A stretch of 39,242 nt of DNA from Bifidobacterium magnum (GTDB taxonomy: Bacteria > Actinomycetota > Actinomycetes > Actinomycetales > Bifidobacteriaceae), in the NCBI RefSeq assembly GCF_000741255.1, contig NZ_JGZB01000007.1, positions 1 to 39,242 on the forward strand, given 5' to 3'. Shown one piece after another: positions 9,451 through 18,658 of the stretch. The notes beneath the pieces are model-generated. The model worked only from the letters and a program-made list of their open reading frames with translations. It was not told the origin of the DNA and did no database searches. Made by a program: the position numbers and the translations under genes. How positions within the stretch are numbered: position 1 is the stretch's first letter; each line of letters starts with the position of its first letter.

Positions 9451-10074
9451 TCAGACGTTGTTGTGGGCTTCGGCCGCCGGAAGCTTGCCCAGCTTGGAAG
9501 CGTCCACGCAGTTGGAGAATCCCTTGATGTCGCTATTGGTTTTCGGGACATCGCTTTCGGGCGTGAGATTGTCGAAGGTGGAGCCCAGCACCACGTCGAC
9601 GAGCTTGTCGTCACGATTGTCCATCACCATTTGGGCATCCGGAATATTGCCGGCCACCGTGTAGGCTTCGTTGATCGCATTCTTGCCGAAATAGATTGTC
9701 GTACGCTTGACGTCCGAATCCTTGTAGTTGTCGACCGACTGCAACACGAATTCGCGGTTCTCGAGTGCGGAACCCACCGCGCCCGCAAAGCCTGCAGAGG
9801 ACGTGCCGTTCAGCACGCGGACCGTGACATTGCGGTTGTCCAAATACTTGCCCTTGCTTCCGTCCGCGGATGCCACGGGGCACGCCGTCACTACGCCGTA
9901 ATTCGGCTCGTCTTCAGAAGAATTCACGGTGCCCAGGCCTCCCACATGGAAGGCGACGAGTAGCGCAATCACGAGAACCACCGCAAGGACGACACCCACC
10001 GTGGAGAACACCTTGGTCTGACGGCGGCGCATATAAGCCTTGCGTGCTTCGCGCTCTTCGTTCTTTTGAGCCAT
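9451..10074 (-). CDS. LytR_C domain membrane-anchored protein
   Basis: A 207-aa protein with a charged N-terminus (about 21 residues), one membrane helix (about residues 22-45) and an extracytoplasmic LytR_C-type domain. The typical VRVLNGTSSAGFAG motif lies at about residues 85-97. The domain occurs alone or at the end of LytR-CpsA-Psr wall-polymer ligases; the role is not firmly known and is presumed to be in the envelope. The ATG has GGAAGTG upstream. It lies 82 bp after ispE on the same strand and could be cotranscribed. Confidence 0.85.
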   Translation of the reverse strand: MAQKNEEREARKAYMRRRQTKVFSTVGVVLAVVLVIALLVAFHVGGLGTVNSSEDEPNYGVVTACPVASADGSKGKYLDNRNVTVRVLNGTSSAGFAGAVGSALENREFVLQSVDNYKDSDVKRTTIYFGKNAINEAYTVAGNIPDAQMVMDNRDDKLVDVVLGSTFDNLTPESDVPKTNSDIKGFSNCVDASKLGKLPAAEAHNNV

Positions 10075-10156
10075 GACACTTCCTTACTGCGTATGCTTAC
10101 TGGAACATCCTAGCGCAGGCGCGCTATTAGGAGGGGAGCCGTGAAACCTTATGAAA

Positions 10157-11074
10157 TTATTGCGCGCGCACGATTGGAGTGACAGGCGCCGTGGCGTGAA
10201 TCACGCGGTCGACGGCGTTGGATTCATACCAGGCGCGCTCGATGGCCGCGGCCGTGTCCGCATTGGGCACGAACGCCACCACGGACGGTCCCGAACCTGA
10301 GACGAACGCCTGCGTGGCTCCATATTGCAAGGCTTCATCGATGGCGACACCGCTTCGCGGATGCAACGAGATGGCGGCAAGCTGCAGCGAGTTGGCGTCC
10401 CCGGCCTTGGCGCCCAACTCGTCGAATGACGCATATACTTCGGGCGTACTCAATTCGGCGCGGTAGGCGCCCACGAGCACATCGCCCGTATAGCCGGCCG
10501 CTACCAATGATTGAACTTCTGGATTAGTAGAGTTCAATAGTTCAATTTTCTCGCCGTATCCCGTGCCTCGAGCGTAGCCGCCTGTAAGGCAGAACGGCAT
10601 GTCGGCGCCCAGATGTGCGGCGATCTGCTGCAAGCGTTCCAACGGCCAGTTCAATTCCCATAATGAGTTCAATGCGAGCATGGCGCCGGCGCAGTCCGAG
10701 GATCCGCCGCCCAATCCCGCGCCCACGGGAATGTTCTTTTCAATGGTTATGGCCACATCGGCGCTATTGCCGCTTTCCTCGGCCATCGCGAACAGCGCGC
10801 GCACGGCGTGGTTGTTGCGCAGATCCGTGGAAGAGGACGCCAAGTCGCCCAAGAACCGGCCGGAAATGTCCAGCGAGAAGCCGCTGCCGGCCGGCTTTTG
10901 GCGCACGGTCACCGTGTCGAAAACGCCAATGGCGCAGTAGATGGTGTCGAGTTCATGTCGGCCGCCCCACGCTTCGCGCCGTCCTCCCACATGGAGCGTG
11001 AGATTCGTTTTGGCGGGACAGTCCACGCTTACCACGGCGGGCGAGGTGGGGGAGAACATCATGCCGTCACTCAT
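10157..11074 (-). CDS. ispE: 4-(cytidine 5'-diphospho)-2-C-methyl-D-erythritol kinase
   Basis: Phosphorylates CDP-methylerythritol in the MEP isoprenoid pathway, which feeds undecaprenyl phosphate for wall synthesis. The 305-aa protein has the GHMP-kinase signatures: CPAKTNLTLHV near residues 19-29, the ATP loop PVGAGLGGGSSD at 116-127, and the late GSGPSV motif. ATG 11074 is chosen because it overlaps the ksgA stop (ATGAGTGA) and has GGAG 7 bases upstream; the frame extends to 11119 but that would sit well inside ksgA. The rpfB / ksgA / ispE order is a known actinobacterial arrangement. Confidence 0.95.
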   Translation of the reverse strand: MSDGMMFSPTSPAVVSVDCPAKTNLTLHVGGRREAWGGRHELDTIYCAIGVFDTVTVRQKPAGSGFSLDISGRFLGDLASSSTDLRNNHAVRALFAMAEESGNSADVAITIEKNIPVGAGLGGGSSDCAGAMLALNSLWELNWPLERLQQIAAHLGADMPFCLTGGYARGTGYGEKIELLNSTNPEVQSLVAAGYTGDVLVGAYRAELSTPEVYASFDELGAKAGDANSLQLAAISLHPRSGVAIDEALQYGATQAFVSGSGPSVVAFVPNADTAAAIERAWYESNAVDRVIHATAPVTPIVRAQ

Positions 11075-11957
11075 GCGCGCACTCCTTGACGCCCCATGCC
11101 AGACGCGCAAATTCGTCAATCGTCAACGTTTCACCACGACGCGTGGGATCAATGTCGGCGATCGCAAAGGCCTCATTGGGTACCAGCTTTTTGAGCGCCG
11201 CGTGCAACGTTTTGCGGCGCTGGCCGAAAGCTGCGTCCACAAGAGCAAAGACTTCACGGCGGTCCACATGCAATTCCTCGGCAACGGGCAATGAACCCTG
11301 CTCATAGCGCGTGAACTTCACGAGCGCGGAATCCACATTTGGCGCCGGCCAGAACACGTTGCGGCCAATGGTTCCGGCATGCTCGGCCTCGCCGAACCAC
11401 GCCAGCTTGACGCTCGGGGCGCCGTAAATCTTGCTGCCCGGCTTGGCGCACAGGCGGTCGGCCACTTCCTTTTGCACCATGACCACGAAGGACGTCAAGT
11501 TGGGGAAGCGCTCAAGCAAGGTCAATACAATAGGTGTCGCCACGTTGTAAGGCAGATTGGCGACAAGCATGAAATGGTCGTCATTGTTGAAATCCGGAAG
11601 ATTTTCCGGGGTGACAGCCAATGCGTCGGAAAGTACCACGCGGAAACGGTCGGTGGCTTCCGGCATGAATTCGGCAATGGTGTGCGGAACGCGTTCGGCC
11701 ACGGACGGGTCAATTTCAACGGCCGTCATGGTCGCTCCCGTCTCCAAAATGGCAAGCGAAAGCGAGCCCAATCCCGGGCCGACTTCCATGACGTGATCCT
11801 GCGCCGTCACGCCTGCCGCGCGAACGATTTTGCGTACGGTACCAGGATCGATCACAAAGTTTTGACCAAATTTTTTAGTGGGGCTAATTCCAGCCTCCGC
11901 AGCGATTCTGCGGATGTCTGCGGCGCCCAACAGTCGCCCGGATGCGTGTTCAGCCAT
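11067..11957 (-). CDS. rsmA: 16S rRNA (adenine(1518)-N6/adenine(1519)-N6)-dimethyltransferase
   Basis: Dimethylates two adjacent adenines in the 3' terminal helix of 16S rRNA (KsgA). The 296-aa protein has KKFGQNFVID near residues 28-37, the SAM-binding VMEVGPGLGSLS with acidic E58, and the catalytic motif NLPYNVATPI. ATG 11957 has GAGGG five bases upstream, which decides it over an upstream in-frame start. It overlaps ispE by 8 bp, suggesting translational coupling. Confidence 0.96.
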   Translation of the reverse strand: MAEHASGRLLGAADIRRIAAEAGISPTKKFGQNFVIDPGTVRKIVRAAGVTAQDHVMEVGPGLGSLSLAILETGATMTAVEIDPSVAERVPHTIAEFMPEATDRFRVVLSDALAVTPENLPDFNNDDHFMLVANLPYNVATPIVLTLLERFPNLTSFVVMVQKEVADRLCAKPGSKIYGAPSVKLAWFGEAEHAGTIGRNVFWPAPNVDSALVKFTRYEQGSLPVAEELHVDRREVFALVDAAFGQRRKTLHAALKKLVPNEAFAIADIDPTRRGETLTIDEFARLAWGVKECAHE

Positions 11958-12042
11958 ACTTGCCCTCACTTATGCCAATTACTCACTCAGATTTCAGTAT
12001 AGCTAGAGGCGTTCTATGACGGCGTCGCAGTGAGGCACAGGT

Positions 12043-13614
12043 TTAGTACCAGCCGACCTTTTCCGAATGCTCCCAAGCTTTGAGCGGGCTGCCATACTGC
12101 TGCGCAATATAGCTTAAGCCCCAATCGATTTGGGCGGCTCCGTCATTGCGCCAGTCCCCATACGCGGCCATTTTGCTTGGCGGCAAGGCCTGCGGAATGC
12201 CGTAGGCACCGCTCCAAGGATTCTCGGCGCTCCATGTCCAACCCGATTCGCGGTTCCAGAGCTTGACAAGGGCCGTCCAATTGTCACCCGTCCAACCGTA
12301 TTGTGCCGCGGCTCCCGACGCATAGGTTTGCGCCTGTCCCGCGCTGGGACGGTAGAGGCGGCATTTTGAAGCCGCGTCCTCTTCGGGCTTGGGTTGCGGA
12401 GTTGGCTGCTGTGTCGGCTGCTGGGTGGGTTCCTGAGTCGGCTGTTGCGTCGGCTGCTGAGTAGGTTCCTGCGTTGGCTGTTGCGTCGGCTGCTGTGTGG
12501 CCTGCGGCTTTTGCGTAGGCTGCGCGGGTTGCTGGGTCTGAGATTCCTGCGGTTTGGCCGATTCGGAAGCTTGCGGTTTGCTCTCTTCCTGCTTGGTGTC
12601 CGCGGAAGCGGACGAGTCCGTGTGCTGCTTGGATTCGGAGTCCTCTTGCGTGGACTGGTGAGCGTCTTGAGACTGCTGGGCCTGCTTGGCGTCGCTATCC
12701 GTGCCGGATTCCGACTTTTTAGAATCGGCTGCGGAGTCCTGCGCATTGGTTGTGGCGGCAGGTTTCGCCGTACCGCGTACCACAATCTGGTCGAGCGGCT
12801 CGCGCACGGTCGCCTCGGATGTCACCTTGCGCGACTCTTCCACACCGTCCACGAGCGTCACGTCATAAGTGACGGTTTTCTCGCCGGCCTGGCCTTGCTG
12901 GCGCACTTCAACCGTGCCCTCGGGCAGGGAAGGATCCTCGATCACGCGTGTGGAGAAAGCGATAGGTTCAGAAGTCGTTTGCGTCTCATGCGTCACGCGC
13001 TGCACTTGCAGAATGGTTGCGCTGCCATCCTTGTTCACGGTGACGCGATCGTCCTTATGAACGACGATGCCCTTCGAATCGAGAATCGAAGCGGCCGTCA
13101 GCTTGCCGTTGGGCGCGATGGAGGTCTTGCCGTCCGCGATTACGGTGACGGGACCGTCGGAATTGACATCAATACCGCCCGTCAACTGATTTTTAACACC
13201 GGACAAATCGACGGTAATTTTGTTCGCCTGGGCCTGATTGGCGGCGAAAAAGTCGAGCAATTGAGAAACGCTGTCCGCAACGGTCCAGAACGGAACGGTC
13301 TGGCCATTCATGATCAACGTCGTCTCGTAAGCGGATTTCACCGTCACGACAGTGTGGTTGGTCAGGTCGGCTCCGCTGGAAGACTGTACTAAATCGTGGG
13401 TTTTGATCGGCACATTTTGTTGGCGCAAGAAACTGGAGACGTCGGGCGCGTAAGTGGTGACGGTACGGTGTTCGCCGTTGACTTCCAATGCGACCGTTTT
13501 GCGCGCTGTGCAGACGAATGTGACGCACGACGCCAATACCACGGCGAGCACCACGAGTATGACGCGCATCCTTCGAAGGGTAATGATGCGTTTCGGAGTC
13601 CATCGTCTCGCCAT
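12043..13614 (-). CDS. Rpf-like wall enzyme: DUF348 repeats, G5 domain and lysozyme-like C-terminus
   Basis: Secreted or anchored 523-aa protein likely to cleave or remodel peptidoglycan. A basic start and one hydrophobic segment (about residues 15-37) are followed by DUF348-type modules (ALEVNGEHRTVTTYAPDV and later copies). A G5 domain (EPIAFSTRVIEDPSLPEGT...) comes next, then a Ser/Gln-rich linker with PTQQPTQEPTQQ repeats. The C-terminal lysozyme-like domain has putative catalytic E456 in NRESGW and ends VGWY. The order matches RpfB in outline, but the last domain resembles the transglycosylase/aggregation-promoting-factor type rather than classical Rpf. It sits upstream of ksgA/ispE as rpfB does. 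Confidence 0.88.
   Translation of the reverse strand: MARRWTPKRIITLRRMRVILVVLAVVLASCVTFVCTARKTVALEVNGEHRTVTTYAPDVSSFLRQQNVPIKTHDLVQSSSGADLTNHTVVTVKSAYETTLIMNGQTVPFWTVADSVSQLLDFFAANQAQANKITVDLSGVKNQLTGGIDVNSDGPVTVIADGKTSIAPNGKLTAASILDSKGIVVHKDDRVTVNKDGSATILQVQRVTHETQTTSEPIAFSTRVIEDPSLPEGTVEVRQQGQAGEKTVTYDVTLVDGVEESRKVTSEATVREPLDQIVVRGTAKPAATTNAQDSAADSKKSESGTDSDAKQAQQSQDAHQSTQEDSESKQHTDSSASADTKQEESKPQASESAKPQESQTQQPAQPTQKPQATQQPTQQPTQEPTQQPTQQPTQEPTQQPTQQPTPQPKPEEDAASKCRLYRPSAGQAQTYASGAAAQYGWTGDNWTALVKLWNRESGWTWSAENPWSGAYGIPQALPPSKMAAYGDWRNDGAAQIDWGLSYIAQQYGSPLKAWEHSEKVGWY
12395..12510 (-). repeat. imperfect 36-bp coding repeat (PTQQPTQEPTQQ)
   Basis: About three imperfect copies of a 36-bp unit (itself made of 12-bp PTQQ/PTQE words) encode the Pro/Thr/Gln linker of the Rpf-like protein. 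Such linkers usually span the wall; copy number may vary between strains. Confidence 0.75.
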
Positions 13615-13694
13615 ATGCACTGCCTGCCTCTCCGCTCTAGCGTAGTGTCGCGTACCATTGTGGCACAAAACGAAGTCGCGTGCATTACATTGAA

Positions 13695-13742
13695 AAAGTA
13701 AAAAAAGATGGGGGCGAGAGAGAAGGGTATATTCTCGCCCCC
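13695..13742 (-). terminator. terminator after tRNA-Thr
   Basis: The stem GGGGGCGAG (13710-13718) pairs with CTCGCCCCC (13734-13742). On the minus strand it is followed by ATCTTTTTTAC. It lies between the tRNA and the Rpf-like gene, so it ends the tRNA transcript. A second perfect hairpin lies just before it on that strand (TTGGCAGGCAA 13746-13756 with TTGCCTGCCAA 13771-13781). Confidence 0.85.
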
Positions 13743-13907
13743 TAATTGGCAGGCAAAGCTGGTTGGGAGATTGCCTGCCAAACCGGAAGCCAATGGTTGG
13801 GAGAAGGCTACCGGGAACTTACTCAGGGGTAAGACTATTGCGGCGAACTCCGTTGTCCTGTATGCCTTCAGTATACAACTCACAACTGGCGTTCTCAACG
13901 CACTGTG

Positions 13908-13981
13908 AGCCTCCTGTCGGGATCGAACCGACGACCTGCCGCTTACAAGGCGGCCGCTCTGGCCATCTGAGCTAAGGAGGC
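13908..13981 (-). tRNA. tRNA-Thr (anticodon TGT)
   Basis: A 74-nt cloverleaf on the minus strand. The acceptor arm is GCCTCCT / AGGAGGC and the D arm holds TAGCTCAGATGG. The anticodon stem GCCGC/GCGGC encloses loop CTTGTAA, giving anticodon TGT. The T-arm is GTCGGTTCGATCCCGAC. CCA is not encoded. A possible -10 (TATATT on the minus strand, near 14027-14032) lies about 45 bp upstream. Confidence 0.95.
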
Positions 13982-14288
13982 AAAATGCCCGTTGCGCTGC
14001 AAATTCGTATACGCAAGCGCAAGGAATAATATAACAACTCACGAAGATCTTCAAGCAGAGACGCGTCTGTGGTGTCTTTCGACGAACGCGTGAACCTCAA
14101 AAATCACGGAAATGTTCGCATCGTGATTTCGACACGCACAAATAATGAGACATTTGAATGCCGTGTGTCACAAAAGGGGGTGTAGTCGATCTCGGTTCAC
14201 CCTTACGGCCGTATCCGCATAGTGGATATTTGAGGGTGTCTGCTCGTAGCGAATGTTACGTGCCGGCTACCGCCATAAGGGAAGAGCA
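13982..14288. other. gene-free region with clustered hairpins
   Basis: No gene is seen. Inverted repeats: AATCACG 14102-14108 with CGTGATT 14122-14128; CACCCT 14198-14203 with AGGGTG 14233-14238, enclosing TATCC 14212-14216 with GGATA 14224-14228; GTAGC 14246-14250 with GCTAC 14266-14270. The part nearest 13982 should hold the tRNA-Thr promoter. The rest may be a structured RNA; strand unknown. Confidence 0.4.
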
Positions 14289-14332
14289 AGATGCCCCGTA
14301 ACCCTACGGAACCGTAGGTTTACGGGGCATCT
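14289..14332 (-). terminator. terminator-like hairpin after the DsbA-like gene
   Basis: A long stem: AGATGCCCCGTAA and CTACGG pair with CCGTAG and TTACGGGGCATCT, with a two-base internal mismatch. It lies 73 bp beyond the stop of the minus-strand DsbA-like gene. The T-run is weak on both strands. Confidence 0.7.
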
Positions 14333-14404
14333 ATGACATCTGTCAACTATTGATTTCGTTGACATAAAATACTGCGGAATGCAACCGGCAGGGCTTATTT
14401 TGCG

Positions 14405-15400
14405 TTACTTTTCTTCAGATCCTGTGGCCACGGAGATCGGCTTGCCCTTGGCGCCAATGGAAGGCATATCTCCGGCAACGCCCACATCGGCCTTCTTGAG
14501 CCCAATCGATTCGAGGAATCCGTCGGGGATCGACACGTCTGCCAACGTCAGCTGGTTCATGTCCCAGAAGTAGCCGTTGATCGTCACCGTGGGCGTGCTC
14601 ATCGAACCCTTGAGGCTGCCCGACGTGTTCCACAGTTCCTCGCGCTTAGGCGTATACGTGTTGATGGCGTCAAGCCAGTCCTTGTATGTGCCGTCAAACG
14701 CCTTGTCGGCCACGTCGTCGGAGACGCCCGCCTTCTTCATCTGGGCCTTGAGCTGGTCATTGGACACGGATTGATAGTCGGGCCCCTCTTCCGGCTGGAA
14801 ATCTTTCTTATACAAATTCGTGACGTATTCGAGAAGGTGGTCCGGATTATCGTCGTGCTCGGCAATATAGAGCGCGGCGTTCGCGGCGCGGCTGGAATAT
14901 TCGTCGGTCGAATACCGGTCCATGAACGACATGAAATGCAGATCAATATTGATCTGGCCGGCATTCATCATTTTGATCAAGTCCGCATCCAAATTGCGGT
15001 TCAGATTGCCGCAACCCGGGCACAGGAAATCCATGTAAATGCCGACCGTCGGAGCGTCGGCGACCTTCTTGCCATAGCCGTCCTTGGAAATGAGAATGCC
15101 GCCCTTGTCGTCGGCCTTCGACGGCTTCGTCTCCACGGCCTGCAGCGCGCTGTACGCCTGGTCGGCCGTCTCGTCGCTCGCCGCGTTGTTGCTGGAAGCC
15201 GGATGCAGATTGCGCCACACGGCCACACCGGCAATCACCAGCAACACAACCACTACGGCAATCACGATCACGCCAATGATCGTCTGCTGTTTGCGTTCCT
15301 TGGCGGCCTGTTCAAAACGGGCCTGCTGCGCCAAACGTTCGGCCTCGCGGCGTTCCGCGCGCGACTTATGGTTCGATTTATTGGCATTCGGCTGAGCCAT
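14405..15400 (-). CDS. membrane-anchored DsbA-like thiol:disulfide oxidoreductase
   Basis: A 331-aa protein with a long charged cytoplasmic N-terminus (about 40 residues), one membrane helix (about 41-63) and an extracytoplasmic thioredoxin-fold domain. The active site CPGC is at residues 127-130 (MDFLCPGCGNLN), and the cis-proline strand is probably STPTVTING. The family introduces or reduces disulfides in secreted proteins. ATG 15400 has AAGGAAAGG upstream, which decides it; the frame runs back to 15451. It lies 76 bp after the kinase gene on the same strand and may be cotranscribed. Confidence 0.88.
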   Translation of the reverse strand: MAQPNANKSNHKSRAERREAERLAQQARFEQAAKERKQQTIIGVIVIAVVVVLLVIAGVAVWRNLHPASSNNAASDETADQAYSALQAVETKPSKADDKGGILISKDGYGKKVADAPTVGIYMDFLCPGCGNLNRNLDADLIKMMNAGQINIDLHFMSFMDRYSTDEYSSRAANAALYIAEHDDNPDHLLEYVTNLYKKDFQPEEGPDYQSVSNDQLKAQMKKAGVSDDVADKAFDGTYKDWLDAINTYTPKREELWNTSGSLKGSMSTPTVTINGYFWDMNQLTLADVSIPDGFLESIGLKKADVGVAGDMPSIGAKGKPISVATGSEEK

Positions 15401-15476
15401 ACGAAACCTTTCCTTGTTACGGCAATATCTGCAATCAACCTTATGGCACACACCCTACGATTTCACGGGCGGAAAT

Positions 15477-17537
15477 TCACAGTATCCACGGCCACCAGTC
15501 AATGCCGTGCGCCATGAACAACATGACCAGCGTCACGAGAATGGCGACGATCGCGATGCCCAGCGTGGCGCTCGCCAAGGTATTGGCCTGGTTCTCCCCG
15601 TTGCGCTCTTTGCCGCGCAACGAACCCAATCCCATGCGCAACATGGCCGTATGCGGACAATAGCAACCGATAATCCAAGCCGCCGCCGACGCGACAGCCA
15701 ACGACAGGCCGCCCCAAGACCATGGCGACCCGTATGGAACGGGAATACGCAGCAGGGATCCGAACAAATTGGCGGTCGCAAATGTCAGCGGCGCATGCAA
15801 CAGCACCACCATGATCACCACGAGGCAGACGTTTACCACCAAACCAATCGCCAAGGTCGGCAGCACCTCAATGAATCCGCGCAACAGATGCACGGGGAAC
15901 GAGAGGATGCGCAACAGCATGTCGGAAGCTTTCGCTGCACCACGCCGTGTCTCGCGCTGCGACTGGGCCACAATATTGATGCCGATGGCGCTCGCAATAA
16001 TCATGAGCGCGCCCGCAACAAGGCATGACGTAATCGGATATGCCGCGGCCAATATCATCAACGGCAGCGCAAGCGTCAGAATAACGGGCATGCTGCGCTG
16101 AACATACAGGCTGCGCGGATCACGGTACTCGGGAGCCGGATAGTCGGGCGCCGGATGCTCGGGAATCGTATATTCGGGAGCCTCGGGTCGGACGGACTGT
16201 ACCGGCTGAACCGGCGCCGTATATTCAGTCGTATATTCGTGAGCCGCCGCGTATTCAGGAGCCGACGGACGTTCCGTAACAGGCGCCGCATGTCCCGATT
16301 GAGGTATCGCCTGCCGCTCGGCCATCGGCACCGTATGCGAATCGCTGACAGCCGCCTGGGGAGAAGACGACACCATACGGCCCGGCTGAACGGGCACGGT
16401 ATCACCCATAACCTGCGTCGCCTGTATCATGCTTTCGTGCGGCTCCGCCACCGTATTCATCAACGGCACAGTCGCCGAATCCAGCGCCGGCGTAGCTCGC
16501 AAAGTCTGCGAAGGCGGGGGAGGAGGCGGAGTTTTCAACGCCATCGTGCGCCGGTCGCGCGCACGCCATGCCAAACGCGCGTTCGGAAATCGGGTATGCT
16601 GGCGCTCGCCGGAACGGTCAGTGCTGTTCTCGCTGGTCCCGTCCGGCTCAGATTTGCCAAAAGGGAGCATCATGTCCGAATCCGGACGGTCCCACACATC
16701 TTTATTCCATGCGTCTTTGGTAATCGCGTTCAGCAATTCCTGCGGAGTGCAACGTTTGGATCGGTCCGGGCTGAGCGCGGAACGGAACGCGGCCAGCGTA
16801 CGCGGCGGAAGTCCGGCCAAATTGGCGTTGCCGCTCGCCTCGCGTTCGAGTACGGCCATCATCGGGGACGAACCGAATACGGGTGCGCCCGTTGCCGCGA
16901 ACGCGAGCACCGATGCCACCGACCACCAGTCGGTCATCTCGTCCGATTCGGCGCCGTCAATAATTTCCGGAGCGATGAAGCCCGGCGTACCCATTACCAG
17001 GCCCGTGCTCGTCACATGGGACTCTCCCTGTCCCATAGCGATGCCGAAATCCACGAGAATCGGGCCCGACGTGGAAATCATGACATTCGTCGGTTTGATA
17101 TCGCGGTGGATAATGCCGGCGGCATGCACGGCCTGTACGGCGGCGATTAGTTTGCTGGCCAACCGCTCTAGGTCTTCCCCCACATACTTGCCGTTATGCG
17201 CCACATCGTCGCGCAGGTTTTCGCCCTCAATCAACTCCGTCACGATGAACGCGACGGAATCGTCGAGTTCCATGTCGTCGATGCCGCACACACCCGGATT
17301 ATGAATTTTGCGCAGTGCCATGGCCTCACGGCGCAGACGTTCACGAGACGTAACGTGATCTTTCGTGTTGCGGTCGTCCTCCAACGAGTCGCGCAAGATC
17401 TTCATGGCGTGCAATTGGCCGCCGTCGTCTTTTACCTTCCACACCGAACCCATGGCGCCGCCCCCCAGACGGTCGATCAGCGTGTAGCCGCCGATCGTAT
17501 CGCCCGCCTGTACATTTAGCGCTTGGATTTCACTCAT
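15477..17537 (-). CDS. Ser/Thr protein kinase with multi-pass C-terminal membrane domain
   Basis: Hanks-type kinase of 686 aa. The Gly-rich loop is RLGGGAMGSVWKV, the ATP lysine K46 (HAMKIL), the catalytic HRDIKPTN at 144-151 (D146) and DFG at 163-165; APEI follows. The kinase core is therefore intact. A Pro/Ala-rich linker has PEY/PDY repeats (EYTIPEHPAPDYPAPEY). The C-terminal third has about four to six hydrophobic segments rather than one helix plus PASTA repeats. Start is uncertain: ATG 17537 is used, with ATG 17546 and others upstream; no clear Shine-Dalgarno. Substrates are unknown. It is divergent from the K+ channel gene. Confidence 0.88.
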   Translation of the reverse strand: MSEIQALNVQAGDTIGGYTLIDRLGGGAMGSVWKVKDDGGQLHAMKILRDSLEDDRNTKDHVTSRERLRREAMALRKIHNPGVCGIDDMELDDSVAFIVTELIEGENLRDDVAHNGKYVGEDLERLASKLIAAVQAVHAAGIIHRDIKPTNVMISTSGPILVDFGIAMGQGESHVTSTGLVMGTPGFIAPEIIDGAESDEMTDWWSVASVLAFAATGAPVFGSSPMMAVLEREASGNANLAGLPPRTLAAFRSALSPDRSKRCTPQELLNAITKDAWNKDVWDRPDSDMMLPFGKSEPDGTSENSTDRSGERQHTRFPNARLAWRARDRRTMALKTPPPPPPSQTLRATPALDSATVPLMNTVAEPHESMIQATQVMGDTVPVQPGRMVSSSPQAAVSDSHTVPMAERQAIPQSGHAAPVTERPSAPEYAAAHEYTTEYTAPVQPVQSVRPEAPEYTIPEHPAPDYPAPEYRDPRSLYVQRSMPVILTLALPLMILAAAYPITSCLVAGALMIIASAIGINIVAQSQRETRRGAAKASDMLLRILSFPVHLLRGFIEVLPTLAIGLVVNVCLVVIMVVLLHAPLTFATANLFGSLLRIPVPYGSPWSWGGLSLAVASAAAWIIGCYCPHTAMLRMGLGSLRGKERNGENQANTLASATLGIAIVAILVTLVMLFMAHGIDWWPWIL

Positions 17538-17632
17538 GCGCACCATGGTAATGTGTGCAACGCCATATTTTCTAAGAAAGTAGCCATGCGGACGGCTCAA
17601 CGGTTCCATGGTTGGCTCGTTACAATGCAACT

Positions 17633-18658
17633 ATGACGTTGAAGCAGTGGAACCGTTACACCGACATACCGTTGATGGTGCTGTCGGGAATCTTCCTGTT
17701 CGCCTACTCTTGGACGATCCTTGCCCGCACGCACATGTGGCTGTGCGACTGCGTCATTGACGTCATCTGGATCGCGTACGCCATCGATTATGTGGTGTCT
17801 CTGATTCTCGCGCCCAACCGGAAAGTTTGGTTCAAGAAGAACCTGCTGTTGCTGGCCACCATCGCGTTGCCGATGTTCCGCCCATTGCGCCTGCTGCAAT
17901 TGCTGGCCATGCTGCACATGTTCAACCATGGGGCCGGCATGGCGTTGCGCGGTCGGCTCGCCGTGTACGCAATCGGCATGTTCGTCATGACGATCTATGT
18001 GGGCGCGCTCGCCGAATACGCGGCCGAATTCGGCGCTCCCGACGCACGACTTACCTCGTTCGGCGTGACGGTATGGTGGGCGTTCGTAACGGTAACCACG
18101 GTCGGATACGGCGATTTGTATCCCGTTACGGTTAGCGGACGTATCGTCGCCGTTTTTCTGATGTTGGCCGGTATCGCACTCATCGGCATTGTGACGGCCA
18201 TCATCGCGTCGTGGATTATCGATCAAATCAACAATGAGACGGCGGAACAGGCGCATGAGGAAAACGCGCTGGTCGACGTTGAATCGCAAGTGTTGCAGGC
18301 GCAGATGCGCGAACTGACGCACTCGGTCAATGAATTGAACAACGAAATTGCGATGATGAAACGCAAGCGGCGCAAACATAAGAGAAATGGCGCGGCAGCG
18401 GATAATTATCACAATGAGGGCGTCCGTAATGAGTCAGATCATAACGCGGCTGTTCATGCGGGACCGTTCATTATGGATCCGCCATACGTGATGATGAGGT
18501 CCGTAATGAGTCCGCTCATAATAGGGGCGCCGTTCAGGGGAACGCGTCGGCTCGCAGTGGCGCGGTTCAGGGCAGCCCGTCTGCTCGCAGTGGCGCGGCC
18601 CGCAGTACGACAGCCGCCCAGAATGTTGCGTCCTATATGGCTCCTGGCGTGCCTGTGA
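17633..18658 (+). CDS. voltage-gated-like K+ channel with frameshifted cytoplasmic tail
   Basis: Six-helix-type potassium channel. Hydrophobic segments fill residues 10-220, an S4-like stretch FRPLRLLQLL lies near 82-91, and the selectivity filter TVTTVGYGD is at 153-161. A coiled-coil-like segment (residues 205-245) then leads into a basic tail. The pore is intact. After about 18445 the frame used here gives a proline/hydrophobic tail ending at 18658. The frame one base back stays open to 18798 and encodes 11-aa repeats and a His-rich end, so a base seems to be missing near 18460. ATG 17633 follows TACAAT (17621-17626) by six bases with no Shine-Dalgarno, suggesting a leaderless mRNA. Confidence 0.8.
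   Translation: MTLKQWNRYTDIPLMVLSGIFLFAYSWTILARTHMWLCDCVIDVIWIAYAIDYVVSLILAPNRKVWFKKNLLLLATIALPMFRPLRLLQLLAMLHMFNHGAGMALRGRLAVYAIGMFVMTIYVGALAEYAAEFGAPDARLTSFGVTVWWAFVTVTTVGYGDLYPVTVSGRIVAVFLMLAGIALIGIVTAIIASWIIDQINNETAEQAHEENALVDVESQVLQAQMRELTHSVNELNNEIAMMKRKRRKHKRNGAAADNYHNEGVRNESDHNAAVHAGPFIMDPPYVMMRSVMSPLIIGAPFRGTRRLAVARFRAARLLAVARPAVRQPPRMLRPIWLLACL

Noticed and set aside
12395..12510. Possible CRISPR-like array
   Set aside because: The repeats are in-frame PTQQ/PTQE codons of the Rpf-like protein with no unique spacers.
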